A stretch of 64,000 nt of DNA from NCBI GenBank assembly GCA_965153455.1, contig OZ234495.1, positions 2,108,001 through 2,172,000 on the forward strand. Direction: 5' to 3'. Position 1 is the stretch's first letter. Each line of letters starts with the position of its first letter. This document shows, piece after piece, positions 35,898 to 46,746 of this stretch. Source of the stretch: Sphagnum compactum (taxonomy: Eukaryota > Bryophyta > Sphagnopsida > Sphagnales). A model generated the notes under the pieces. It saw only the letters and a program-made list of their open reading frames with translations, made no database searches and was not told the origin of the DNA. Position numbers and translations under genes: made by a program.

Positions 35898-36320
35898 ATG
35901 GCGTCGCGCACGGTCACATCTTACGGGCCGCAAGCCGCACAAGCGAATGAAGAATCGCCTCTGGATTCATCTCTAGATCTTACCCTGACACAGCATCTTC
36001 GTGACGAAGAACCCGAAGCTCGAGAAGTGCGTGCTCGTCTTGAAGTTGAACCCCCTCGAGCGTGGTATTATCGTATCTCTCCGAACTCTCGCACCTTGGT
36101 GATCTTGCTACAAGTCGACCCCGCTTCTGGTGACGAACCCGAGACCGTTTGTGAAGGTTGTTACGAAACTGAAGATACTTCTATCTTCGCATGGTCTTCG
36201 GTTCCAGGCGTTGGACACTATCGTTGGTTGTGCGGTTCGATTCGTCGCCTATCTCCTAATAACAAGGCGGACTACCTAGTTCGCACCATCCGACGCATCC
36301 TAGATTTCTTGCAGCTGTGA
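35898..36320 (+). CDS. Small-ORF family protein, intact member, 140 residues
   Basis: The frame is complete from ATG (context TGAAATTATGGCG) to TGA and richer in GC than its flanks. In order it shows LDLTL at residues 26-30, which fits the LxLxL form of plant EAR repression motifs; an acidic/arginine stretch at 35-50; SPN at 61-63; a short hydrophobic strand TLVILLQV; CEGC at 85-88; VPGVGHYRWLC at 102-112; and an amphipathic C-terminal segment DYLVRTIRRILDFLQL. C85, C88, H107 and C112 could bind a metal, but relatives lack one or more of them, so I doubt it. A TATA box, CCAAT array and AATAAA surround it, as expected of a transcribed gene. No signal peptide or membrane segment is seen. I know of no matching family. 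Confidence 0.65.
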   Translation: MASRTVTSYGPQAAQANEESPLDSSLDLTLTQHLRDEEPEAREVRARLEVEPPRAWYYRISPNSRTLVILLQVDPASGDEPETVCEGCYETEDTSIFAWSSVPGVGHYRWLCGSIRRLSPNNKADYLVRTIRRILDFLQL

Positions 36321-36390
36321 ACTATTAGTATGGCATAGCCCAGAATTTTAAATGTACTTGTAGCTCCTTGCTGAGCTTAACCTTATTCTA

Positions 36391-36396
36391 AATAAA
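36391..36396 (+). terminator. AATAAA polyadenylation signal of the 35898 unit
   Basis: AATAAA lies about 70 bp after the stop codon. The copy at 55030-55035 keeps it at nearly the same place. Confidence 0.6.
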
Positions 36397-36928
36397 TGTT
36401 TCAGTTATCATTAGATTCCTGTTGCCATTGGCACACTATCATACTATCTGTTTAATCGTTGAGTTGCCTCGAATTAACCTTATGTTCAACGGCTTGAAGA
36501 TTGTTCTATCTCTATTAGACCTTTCATTAACACCCCCTTCAATTGCTTCGAGAATTTCTAACATGCTTGCTACTCCCTAAATACCATAACCAAACTAATG
36601 TTGTGTTGAACACCGCTAGTTTTGGTGTCTTCTTCTACCCCCAACCCTCTAGAGATTTCTCACCCCTAATTACGCAACAGAGTTTCTAAAACTATGGTTA
36701 TAAGCCTTCGTTGAAGAAAAGAAGTAATTCAACTTCTTATTCACCAATAACGCATTTCAGAAAAGAAAACAAACCCCCTATGCACCCAAGGCATTCATCA
36801 CTCCCAATGAAGTCGCTAAAAGCCCTTAATAACCTTACCCCACTCAAATAACCCTGATGTAATTCTAAAAAATTGAGACTACCGCACATGGTTGTGTCGG
36901 TATGGCTCACAACCCACTTCCCCTGGAG

Positions 36929-36988
36929 CATCGAGCCGAGTACCTCGCTCGCACCATTCGCCGCATCCTAGATTTTTTACAACTGTGA
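36929..36988 (+). pseudogene. C-terminal fragment of a third small-ORF protein
   Basis: The frame HRAEYLARTIRRILDFLQL ends in TGA at 36986-36988 and matches the C-terminus of the 140-residue protein. It follows directly on the GTGTCGGTATGGCTCACAA boundary with no N-terminal part, so it is a remnant of another unit in the tandem series. Confidence 0.75.
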
Positions 36989-36989
36989 T

Positions 36990-38490
36990 CTATCCTTTAA
37001 GTCAGTTATTCAGTTGTAATTCACCTGAGCCTACTTAGGCAGAAATGTTAATATTTAAGCTTGATTTTGATTGTATTTAAGAATCTGATAGAGTGAGAAC
37101 TAAATAAAGATGTAATAGGACTGCATCCTAAAATCTTACAAGTACATCATTAGTGCTTGAAGGTCATTCTACATACTAACTTAACATTGTCATGGTGAAA
37201 TGTTATTGTTAATTATGGGCTTGTATTCCCAATATATCAATAAATCCCATCTAATTTTACATCCCTTTTCCCTTCTCCACAACATAAAAAAAGACAATGC
37301 ACTTTTAAAGGTTTTTAAGGTCCTAAACTAATTAAGCGTTACATCAACTGAAATAAAGAGTACTCTATGCCTAGAAATATCACAAAAGCTAATTCAACTA
37401 TTAATAATCACTACTTGAAGGTTTATAAGCATTCAAATCATTAGTACTAAGGAAATTTAAGGAACTAAAGCTTAACTATTTGTTGAGATATAATCCATGG
37501 CTCACAGGTGGCCAAGTCTTTGTTTAATAAATCTTTGAGAAGAGTAGTAAAGTAATGTTCTAGAAGTTGCTTTTTAAAGCTTGCGCATTGTTTCAAGAAT
37601 TCCATCACGTGTCTAAACATCGCCCAATGATAATCTTTTTAATATCTTGTGCTATTGATTGGAGGTTCGCCTTGGCCTGTTCATGGCAATAAATGACCTT
37701 GATCTTTTGTCTTTTCGTTTGCCCATCGCCAAGTGGCCCACTCATCTATGTTATCCACTTTGTCTTTTTGTAGGTTGCCCCATTTCTTGATTTCTAATAG
37801 TCTGTGTAAATGGTCGAATCTATTGTCAGGAACTCGCCATGATTATTTTATTTGCTTGGAAATTGTGTCCAAAATTGAATGCAACAATGTGTTTTCAATC
37901 ATGCATTAAATTGTTAGCGGTAGCTCATCAATAATTGGTGATCTATTTGTCATTTTTGGAAGAAATCCAAGTGAAATGTTAATATTGAATAAGGCAATTA
38001 AGTATGCGGATTAATTATATTGGGTGGGAATATACAATATTTTGTCGAGGTAATAGGATTGTATTATTATATTAAAGGTATATTCAATGTAAGTAAAAAA
38101 TTATTGGAAATGTAATGATAATGCAATCACCGTATGAATATTTTATAGGCTTCCGATTGAGTTCCAAGGACTGATTGGGTGTTATAATGTGTGTATTTTG
38201 GTTTCTTATTAAAAAATTGACATGTTTCCTTGGAAAGTTTAAATGGACTAAAGACAAGTAGGTGAGGATGTTAGGTGGTAAAGATGCATTGGCACTAGCT
38301 GTAGCTTGGGGATGATCCACGTTTAGGTTTTAAGGGAGATATAAACCACACATTCCTAGTTGTGACATTGCCTATATGATAATTGCATGCCCTTAATATA
38401 CGGCGTAAATCGGGGTGGTTAGAAAAATAAACACCAAACATATCCCACACTTCTCGCTCCCACCAGCTAGCTGATCGAAATATACTGACT
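36990..38490. other. AT-rich DNA, nothing recognised
   Basis: No long frame, tandem repeat or terminal repeat was found. The last 100 bp before 38490 precede a primer-binding-site-like motif and might be the end of a decayed LTR. Confidence 0.35.
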
Positions 38491-38496
38491 ATAGTT

Positions 38497-38990
38497 TGGT
38501 ATCAAAGCTCTCCATCTTTTTTTTTTGTTCATTGTCATTTGTTAAAAACCTAAGGTCATCTAACAATGAGTGATGTAGTTAATTTACCTTGGTACTTGTC
38601 CTCATGTTGTTGATGGTATCAAAACTTTTTGGACAACCTTATTTATTTATGCATTGTGACTACATAAGAAAACCTCATTTTTAAAAAAGTAATCTACTAA
38701 TGAATGATGTAATTAATTTGATTGGATCTTTGTCTTGACATTGTGGATGGTATTAGAGCTCTCCAATAGCTTTGTTTATTATTGCATTGTGATTAGATAA
38801 GGAAGCCTTAGGTTTGTTTTTTTTAAATCAGCTGATAGTGCAATATGTACTTCATTTACTTGGATCTTTGTTTTCATCATATCCATGGTATCAAAGATAT
38901 ATACTTGTATGTATAGTTCATTTTCATCAAGGTTTTAAGTTGAAGTCCATTTGACATCACTGATGTAGTTAGTTGGATTTTTTTTAAAGG
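38497..38990 (+). repeat. Tandem array of 117-138-bp units, each starting with a TGGTATCA-like motif
   Basis: TGGTATCAAAGC at 38497, TGGTATCAAAAC at 38614, TGGTATTAGAGC at 38748 and TGGTATCAAAGA at 38886 each resemble the initiator tRNA-Met primer site TGGTATCAGAGC. Between them recur GATGTAGTTAATTT, TTGGATCTTTGT and TTTATGCATTGTGA. A reversed copy of one and a half units lies at 10208-10379. Confidence 0.75.
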
Positions 38991-39322
38991 TTTACCAATA
39001 GTAGTAGAATTTTCTATTTGACCAATGCTAGTCTTCCCAATTCTACATTCAAGTTATGCAATGCAGTTTAATAGATCCAAACTTTTATCACATTGAAAAT
39101 TTGCATACTTATAGTTTGTACATGTGTTTTGCATTGAATTCATTCTGAACACACTTGATGTTGAAAACAAGTGGAAATGGAATCATGGATATCACAGTTG
39201 TGAATTTACAAGGAGTCTTTTTATTGTTTCCATGACTGTAAATATGTAGGAAATGCCATACACACAAAAAAACACATGGTCACACACATGGTCCATCAAT
39301 ATTGAGAGCAATGGATAGATTA

Positions 39323-40263
39323 TGTCGCAACCCTAGCCTTGGCTCGCGACCAAGGCAAGGGGGTTGCAAGTGTGCGGGCCTATAAGTAGACCCGGGAGTC
39401 ATATCACATGCTCCCGGGAGTGCAAAGAGTGTGAGGGAGTGAACCCTCACACTCCCAAGTGAACTCCCATGTTGGGAGTTGGTGAGAGTGGAGTCCCAAA
39501 AGGACTCCCGAAATTTCAGAGAGCGTTTTGAGGGGTCAAAACTCAATGGCTTGTTGCGCTCTTTCTATCAATGGAAAGCTCTTGAAGTGTAGATGTCTAA
39601 AATGGGCTCGCATTGCTCATTTGGACATTTGAAACACGAGTTATGGCCAAAAGAAGGCCCGGGAGTCGAACTCCCGGGAGTCCGCCAGTTTTGACTCCCG
39701 ACCATTAAAAGTCGGGAATCGACCCGAAATACTTGGCTGCAGAAAACGTGCGACATACCGTTGGAAAGGTCTTGACGAGACCTACAACTTTGCTTTAGAC
39801 GACAACTCAATCGGAGGTCTGCTCCGAAAGTTATGAGGCTTCAAAGTCGCGGGAGTCCAAAGTTGCGCGATTTCGGGACTCCCACGCGGGAGTCCCGGGA
39901 CAAAAAGGCCATTTGGATGCCACCCCCGCGACGAGTCACAGAGTATACTATAGGGAGTAAGGTGGTGGCTTACTCCCGAGCCCGGGGTGTGGTGTGTCAA
40001 AGTGAGTCCGAGTTCACCCGTGGCTGTCCCAACACCAAAAGGACCCAGAATGAGTTCTAACCACTTTGTGTGGTTTCATGCAGGCCCGTGTGAGTGAGTA
40101 AAACTTGTCAACTCTTCCTAGTCTATCCCGGGACTTCTAGCACACCCCTCTCACCCCCCCTCTAGTGCTAGAAGTCGGGAACATGCTCCAAGTTCCAACT
40201 CCTTCCGCATTGCCACATACTTGGACCCTCAAGTGGGTCCACTAGGAACTTGGGAGTGCGTCA
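39323..40263. mobile_element. Solo LTR 1, 941 bp, with 5-bp target duplication GATTA
   Basis: It begins TGTCGCAACCC and ends GGGAGTGCGTCA, with TG and CA termini. GATTA precedes it (39318-39322) and follows it (40264-40268). It is GC-rich with many CTCCCGGGAGT-type motifs and has no coding region of its own. Orientation is not determined. Confidence 0.9.
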
Positions 40264-40693
40264 GATTATTAGGCTAGATGACATAGTTGTGACAAAAACC
40301 CAATAAACCTTGTGAGATCTTCACATGTAGACATTTCACAGTGGTTGCCACAATTTAGTATTGGATGTGATTATACTACATATACTCCACTTGATGAACT
40401 TGATCCATGTTTTTGTTTAAGCTTCTCTTCATCACCATATCCAAAAATATATTGGTACACCAAAATTGACAGTCCAAAATTTGAAGGTCGAAAAAAGTTA
40501 CAGCTATATTCTATGTTGGTTTCATCTAATGAAGGATCCTTGTTGGAAGCCTTTAGTGAAGTTTCCTTCCCTTTTACACCACTTGTTGAGCAATTGCACT
40601 TTCGGGTTCTTTAAGTAGATGATGGCTTGGAATCCACACTTTGTTCATCCATATTTGAAACCAATGTAATAAAACACCAAATGTCACCCACTA
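40264..40693. other. AT-rich DNA, one 100-codon frame of doubtful meaning
   Basis: A plus-strand frame at 40312-40614 is open but has no recognisable domain. It may be chance or decayed coding sequence. Confidence 0.25.
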
Positions 40694-40790
40694 CAATGTA
40701 GAAACCGAACTTATAACACAATGTAAAAATTGAACTCATAACACAATGCATAAACTAAACTTATAACACAATGTAGAAATTAGACTTTTG
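40694..40790. repeat. Short tandem repeat of about 28 bp
   Basis: The phrase ACACAATGTA(A/G)AAATTGAACT(C/T)ATA recurs about four times with small changes. Confidence 0.75.
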
Positions 40791-41298
40791 TAAAACCTTC
40801 CAAAATTCAAGTAAATTGAACCTACCAAACATTGCAAATAGTAGACTTATGTAAAACATTCCAAAGTTGTAGATCCTTATAAACAATACTTGCAACATCA
40901 CAAACATAAAGAACTTCAATAATATAAATTTAGGGCAGATATCTTCTTGTAGATCTTGTCCTATTTTGAATCCCATACTTTTGATCTCCCATTTCGAATC
41001 AAATGATGCACTGCGTGGGGACCTCCCACATTTGTAGATATTTGCATATGGAAAACAAGGCATTAGGCATGGCAGGTGCAATTACAAAAAGCCACAACAA
41101 TATCTCCACAATGAAACATATGGTTATAAATAGGGTTGGGTTGGACATTTAACACTAAAGGTTTTGTTATCCTATATTGATGATGTGGAATGGGAGTAGG
41201 GGTAATTTGTATGACATTAACCACATTTGTCTTTGAACGATAAGATAATAATGCAAAATGAACCTAGGTTGCATCTTTTAGATTCTTTGAGTATTTTT

Positions 41299-42001
41299 TT
41301 AATTGAAGTTTTCAATTGAGCTTTCTCTACCTTCAATTTTGTTAACGAGTTTTTCTTGGATAGTTGTAATTGTTTTGGCTTTCACATCCAAAAGTTGAGA
41401 TAATGAGTCTTTTTTTGGAGTGCATGGACTTTGCTCCTCACTAGGAGTCAAAATGTTTACCTCCTCTACTTCTGCAATTTGTGATCCCAAGTTGATTGGA
41501 GATGTATGTTCTATAGTTACATTAACAACACCTCCTTTTTTTTTGCCCTAACTCTTTGCAGCCACCTTACCCTTGTGCCCTTTTGCTCCTATGCCCTTTA
41601 CTTTAATTGCAAAACGAACCCAATTAACCTTGAATTTTCCTTTTCTTTCAACAAGGATTATTGTAGCAAAGCTCACCCTAATTGTGTTGTTAGTATTATT
41701 TGACTTTTGATAAACAACATCATATAACTCCTTCATTCTTGCAACCAAATTAAGCTCAACACAATTGTCATATCTAAACCCATTGTTGTTTTTTCTCTTG
41801 CCAAACATGGCCTCACGTTTAGCAATAGATGCATGGGAATATGTTAGTTCTTTCTTGATATCTAGCCCATGATCACAGAAGCCCATTTTTACTTTGAACC
41901 ATTTTGCACTACCTTCAACTAGCTCCTTCATTTTATGGGATGGACTTCCAAGCATTTCTATGGACCACACTAAGTTCATTAGTGGACTTGAATCAAAGTT
42001 C
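41299..42001 (-). pseudogene. Coding-like minus-strand exon with a single stop
   Basis: A frame of about 230 codons starts after a strong acceptor (AGTTCTTTTAG at about 42002) with NFDSSPLMNLVWSIEMLGSP. It continues through KELVEGSAKWFKVKMGFCDH, KREAMFGKRKNNNGFRYDN and ATIILVERKGKFKVNW, meets a TAG at 41548-41550, then reads on in frame through LTPSEEQSPCTPKKDS to 41299. A further coding-like segment on the same strand lies at about 40890-41090. It sits between two solo LTRs. I do not recognise the protein. Confidence 0.5.
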
Positions 42002-42433
42002 TAAAAGAACTAAACTTTGCCCATGCCAACATTCCAAGTGAAATGTCAAACACCATTGAAATTTTCAATACTTAGTTGTTAAACATTCAAAGTACGGAGT
42101 ATGCAAGCAAGGTCCAAAAAAATGGGGAGAGATGGGTGAAAGAAGAAGATGGATGGGTTTAGGGTTTAGAGGGATGGGTGAGATTATACTTACATGTCAT
42201 ACAACCTTGGTACTTAAGAAGTCACATGGAGTCTGCAGTGAACTTGGGATAATAATTGAAGCTACATCCCACATTACACATGTGTTACCTCCACATTACA
42301 TTGAATTATGTATAATTTTACCTACATAAAATTACTTAGCTGATTATTGACATGCAATCAATGAACTTTAGGGGTGCATTCATAGTAAAAGGAGCCAAAG
42401 CAATGGTTGAGTGGAGTAAAAAACTACACCTTG

Positions 42434-43221
42434 TGTCGCAACCCCACTTTGAAGAAGTGTGAGGATGACACTCACACTCCCGAAATGGGGACTTGGGAGT
42501 CCTCCACGACTCCCAAAAACTCAGAGTTCGATTGTAGGGGTCAAAACATCTTGCCTTGAGGTGTTTTTTATACTGTTGGAAAGGTCTTGAAGTGTAGATG
42601 TCAAAAATGGCCTCGTATGAGCCATTCGGACATCTGCAGCACAAGTTATGCACGAAAGAAGGGCCACTAAAAGTCGGGAATCGACTCGACCCCGGTGTGT
42701 GCAGGTGGAGTGTAACACACCGTTGGAAAGCTCTTGAAAAGAGCTACAAGTTTGCTTGAAACCTCATTTCAATCGGAGGTCTGAGCAAGAGTTACGAACT
42801 CCCAAAGTCCCGGGAGTCCAAACCGAGACAGTTTCGGGACTCCTCCTTGGGAGTCCCAAGAAAAAGTGCCATTCGGATGTAGGTGCCGTGGAGTAACGCA
42901 GAGAATACTATATGGGGGAAGGTGGTGGTTTCCCCCGAATTCGGGCCGTGGTGAGTCATGTGAGTCCAGGGTTGCCCGTGGCTTGTCCTAGCACTGAAAG
43001 TGTTTCCGAATGTGAACTAACCAACTTGTTGGTTGGTTTGATGCAGGTTCGAGTGACTAAGTAAAGCTTGTCCTTGCCCTAGTCTAATCCCGGAGCTTCA
43101 GCACGCCCTTCTACCCCTTTTAGTGCTGGAAGTTGGGAGCGTGCCCCAAGTTCCAAACAATTCCGTTGTTTGACTTCTTTGGACCCAATTTAGGTCTGAC
43201 AAGGAACTTGGGAGCGCATCA
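42434..43221. mobile_element. Solo LTR 2, 788 bp, with 5-bp target duplication CCTTG
   Basis: Same family and orientation as 39323-40263: it begins TGTCGCAACCC and ends GGGAGCGCATCA. CCTTG precedes it (42429-42433) and follows it (43222-43226). Shared internal text includes GTTGGAAAGGTCTTGA, TCAATCGGAGGTCTG and GTAACGCAGAGAATACTATA-like motifs. It is about 150 bp shorter than LTR 1. Confidence 0.9.
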
Positions 43222-43226
43222 CCTTG

Positions 43227-44402
43227 TCAAGTTCAAAAAATTGTCAAAAATTATATTTAAATGATTACTACATGAAATTTTCCAATTTTTTTTCTTACCT
43301 TATGAAGTTACAATCCTCAAAATTTGGAATCATTTCATTACGTTAAGATAGTTTTAAAGCAAATGTAGGTGCTTACAAAACAATTGTTGAACAATGCTTG
43401 AAATTTTGAACATGTTTTTTCCTATTAAATCTTCAACAAATCCTTTCAAATTTCTTGATTAATTTAGTATACTCCATAAAGAAGGTCCTCATATGTTGAA
43501 CTATTAAGAAATCGTTTAGGTGCATTAGTTGGATTTTGATTTTCAAATGTCTTTAATGATTAGAAAAATTCAAAATTTGTGATTATGATCAAAATGAAAG
43601 TTGTACATCTCAATATGATTTAGGTCTTAATGTTAAAAAAATCATTTAAAAAAAATGTAATGGGTCATCTTTTGTTTCAATTTCAAAATCTAGTTTAAAA
43701 AATGTATATACATTCTTGCCAAAATGGGGTCTATAATGTAAAACTTTGGATGACCAAACAAGGATACATTATCATATACATGTTGCATAATATTTAAATA
43801 ATTTTTTTCCCAATAGTTAAAACATATGGTGGAAAATTGTCTTGGAAGATTTATTAGCATCAAAACTCTAGAGAAAATATAAGGTTTTTCATTATTTGGA
43901 GATGAAAAAGTGCATCAATGGAGAAGAAAATTCATCCTAATGAGGGTGGCAACTTTTGAAGGGTTTAGATTAGAGGGAAATTAATTACATGGACCTAATC
44001 ACATATTAAAGCTTAGGCATTGCTCCCATCTCCAACATGGAGTTGACTCCATTTGGGCTTCTGTGCAATGGCTAGACGGGTGTTAACGGTAGAAAATTGT
44101 CCTATGTTAGTTAAAACACCATGGGTGTTAGGAGATGGTACAACCGCCACTGGATGGTAGCTACCATTAGATGGCAAAATAATCTCCGAAGAATTCTAGA
44201 ATGAAAGTGTTTTTTGACAATAGTATTGTCAATACGGTGAACTACCTTCATGGGGTAGAATAATTAAAAGTTAATTTTGGGAAGAATTTTAATAAAAGTA
44301 ACATTAGTTACTAGAAATAATATCTTAGTCTAGTTCATTTAGAAAGGCATCTTAGTAACTAGTGGTAAATATCATACTTACCATCTTTTATTTACTAGGG
44401 GG
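43227..44402. other. AT-rich DNA, nothing recognised
   Basis: No long frame or clear repeat is seen before the MITE at 44403. Confidence 0.35.
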
Positions 44403-44555
44403 CACTACAACAAAAGGCATCCTCGTACACCAAGTGATTTCACTGGATTTTGAATGAATTCACTGGTTGTAATGAATGAGGACCAATGAAGAAGTAGTGA
44501 ATTCACTGGTCTAGTGAATGGGACTAGTGAACTGCACCCACATTTTGTAGTAGTG
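44403..44555. mobile_element. CACTA-type MITE, 153 bp
   Basis: It begins CACTACAACAAAA and ends TTTTGTAGTAGTG, an inverted pair. GGG lies on both sides, as expected of the 3-bp duplication made by CACTA elements. Subterminal AGTGAA/TTCACT motifs and TTCACTGGATTTTGAATGAA resemble those of the 48947-52051 element, of which it is probably a deletion relative. Confidence 0.8.
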
Positions 44556-44558
44556 GGG

Positions 44559-46746
44559 TGAAGCCATCTAGGTTAATTCGTCAAAGTGGATAAGGGATGG
44601 ATGGATTTCCTTTAACTAGGATGTGTGGAAGGGATTAGGATAAGATCTAAGAGAATGAAATCTAGGAGGATAAACACTCCACCTTTGTGTGGTGAATATC
44701 CTTCTTGGGTTCCTTATATCTCTTGAAGGGGAAAAGGAGGAGAAGGTATGAGAGATTGTATTAGATATTGTATTAAAGATGGTGTTCAAAATTAGAGTTT
44801 TTAGGAAATCCTTCTCTTAGGAAGTAGCATGTTTGTGGCATTGGAGATAGAGGTGGAAAGTATGGAAGTATCTTGTACGTTGATTCTTGCAATGGAAAAT
44901 GGTTGAAAATATATCATATTCTTTTTACTTTGTTTTACTTGGAGGATGTTAGATAGTGGGGAAAGGTAGTACACATTAAGATTGCATAATGTTTTGTTAT
45001 GTTTTATAGATGTATTAATATTTGTTTCTTTTACAAGAATAATAGGATATTCTCTCTCTATTTTTGTCTCTAGAGTAGAAAGTACCTTTTGCCACAGGAT
45101 GGTAGCTACCAGTAGAAGGCATCAGCAAGGAGGTAGCCATTGGATTTATAATTTGCAGAGGGCAAGGAACTATTGTAGATGGTAGGCAATCACTATAAAA
45201 GGTTTGCAAGCGATTATAGGTTTTCTTTTAAATCTGCAGAGGACGGCAATTGTTGTAGGACTATAGCTATAACATGATGGTAGGTAGATGGAAGACATGT
45301 CTTACTTTCATGTCTTTCATCTTTTTTATATTCTTTTCTTCAATTTATTCAACAACTTTTTTCCTTGATGCTAATTAAGTTGTTGAATTCCACGGTTTAA
45401 CAATGGGAAATGTGTTGGAAGTTCATGATGGACTTGCAAAACTCCAACCTGAGCTTAATCAAGCTCTAAATTATTGTGCTTCACACATCAAGCTCAAATT
45501 CATATGAGTTCATTTGTTGCCATTTATGAACTTCAAAGTCCTTTGTTTGTAGTCAGTTTTGAGCTCCAACGGCGTGTTCAAGAGACTTTTTGAACTTGCA
45601 AGCCTAACATCCACCGCTTAGATTCCAACTTGCAAAATCTTCACTCTAAGCCTTTGGGCCTTGGTAGATCTAATTTCGAGCTTCAATTGTACAATCGGAG
45701 AAAATTTTGATAGTGAATTTTTAGATTTGGTTTTTGAGTTTGCTTAGCATGCATATCTAAACATTTGATTATGTTTGGTTGTAGATTTGGTTTTGAGCTC
45801 CAATAGTAGCCTTGGAGGAAACTTGAAGTTATAGGCCCAACATTTGACACTCATACCATTGATACCACACCTTGAAATGCATATATATTTTATAATGGTT
45901 TGTGCATTATTTGAAGGTAAATAAAAATGTTGTCTAGGGGTTTAGATTAGGTTTCTAACTTGATTATGTGTTGATTCATGGAAGGATGTTAGTCCATGAG
46001 CCTACAAGCATAAGCATGAGCAAGCAAACATGATCAAGCAAGTGAGCACCAAATCTTTTTTTAAATATTTTGTCCATGTCAACATAATATTAGGAAAATA
46101 TTATTTGACACACATGATAAAACATTTGGTGACATGGAAGAATATTTTGCCATGTGTCCATGGATGAATGATTTTAATGGATGAAAGTATGGATGAAAAA
46201 AGTATGAACTTTATTCTGAATGTTGGCAACAAATGTTATTTTTGTGGAAAATTGAACAAAGTAAATAGGGTGGAAACAATTTATGTCAAGGTTTTTTTCA
46301 AAAACAATTTGACACATGAAATGCTCAAGTCACACTTCAAAGTCATATTTCATATTTCCTTGATATGAAATACATTCAAGTAACATTTAAACCATATAGA
46401 ATGTCAAATTAAATCCCATTTACTCATCAAGAAGTATGTGCCAATCCAAACATTACTTGTTCACCACCAAGAAGCATGTGCCCATTAAGAACAAAGACAA
46501 TATGAGGTAACCCATGACACTTTACATTGTTTACACCATTTCAATTTTTTTTAATATTTGTGTTCACTCTTTCAACCTCTTGCATCTAGCACCATTCTTG
46601 TTACTTGTAGAATCAAATTGCATTTTTCTTCCTCTACTACTAATTTGCCTAATCTATACAACAATTTGTATTTTCCACCGATATTGCATTGTTGCATCAT
46701 TTTTACCTCTACGTTAAACTTGCAATCTTGAAGCCTCTATTTTACA
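44559..46746. other. Repeat-poor AT-rich DNA
   Basis: It contains a GATGGTAGCTACCA-type palindromic phrase near 44150 and 45100, and at about 45960-46200 a copy of the 9480-9660 fold-back arm. No gene was recognised. Confidence 0.35.

Larger units (their letters stand above)
33295..36990 (+). repeat. Small-ORF module cluster, copy 2, best preserved
   Basis: In order: a 5' region resembling 7.0-7.3 kb, ORF 33915-34364, a 190-bp tandem array, a second 5' region with a CCAAT minisatellite and TATA box, ORF 35898-36320, an AATAAA signal, a 3' tail ending at GTGTCGGTATGGCTCACAA near 36905, and a fragment of a third ORF at 36929-36988. The layout looks like two and a part tandem gene units. Together with R1 copy B the whole block is 32391-36990. 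Confidence 0.7.

Noticed and set aside
35980-36240. Zinc finger in the small-ORF protein (C85, C88, H107, C112)
   Set aside because: The paralogues lack one or more of the four positions, so metal binding is not supported.
39833-40060. Short frames inside the solo LTR
   Set aside because: Open only because the LTR is GC-rich; not shared with the second LTR of the family.
39323-43221. One retrotransposon bounded by the two GC-rich LTRs
   Set aside because: Each LTR has its own 5-bp target duplication, they differ in length, and no primer site or pol lies between them.
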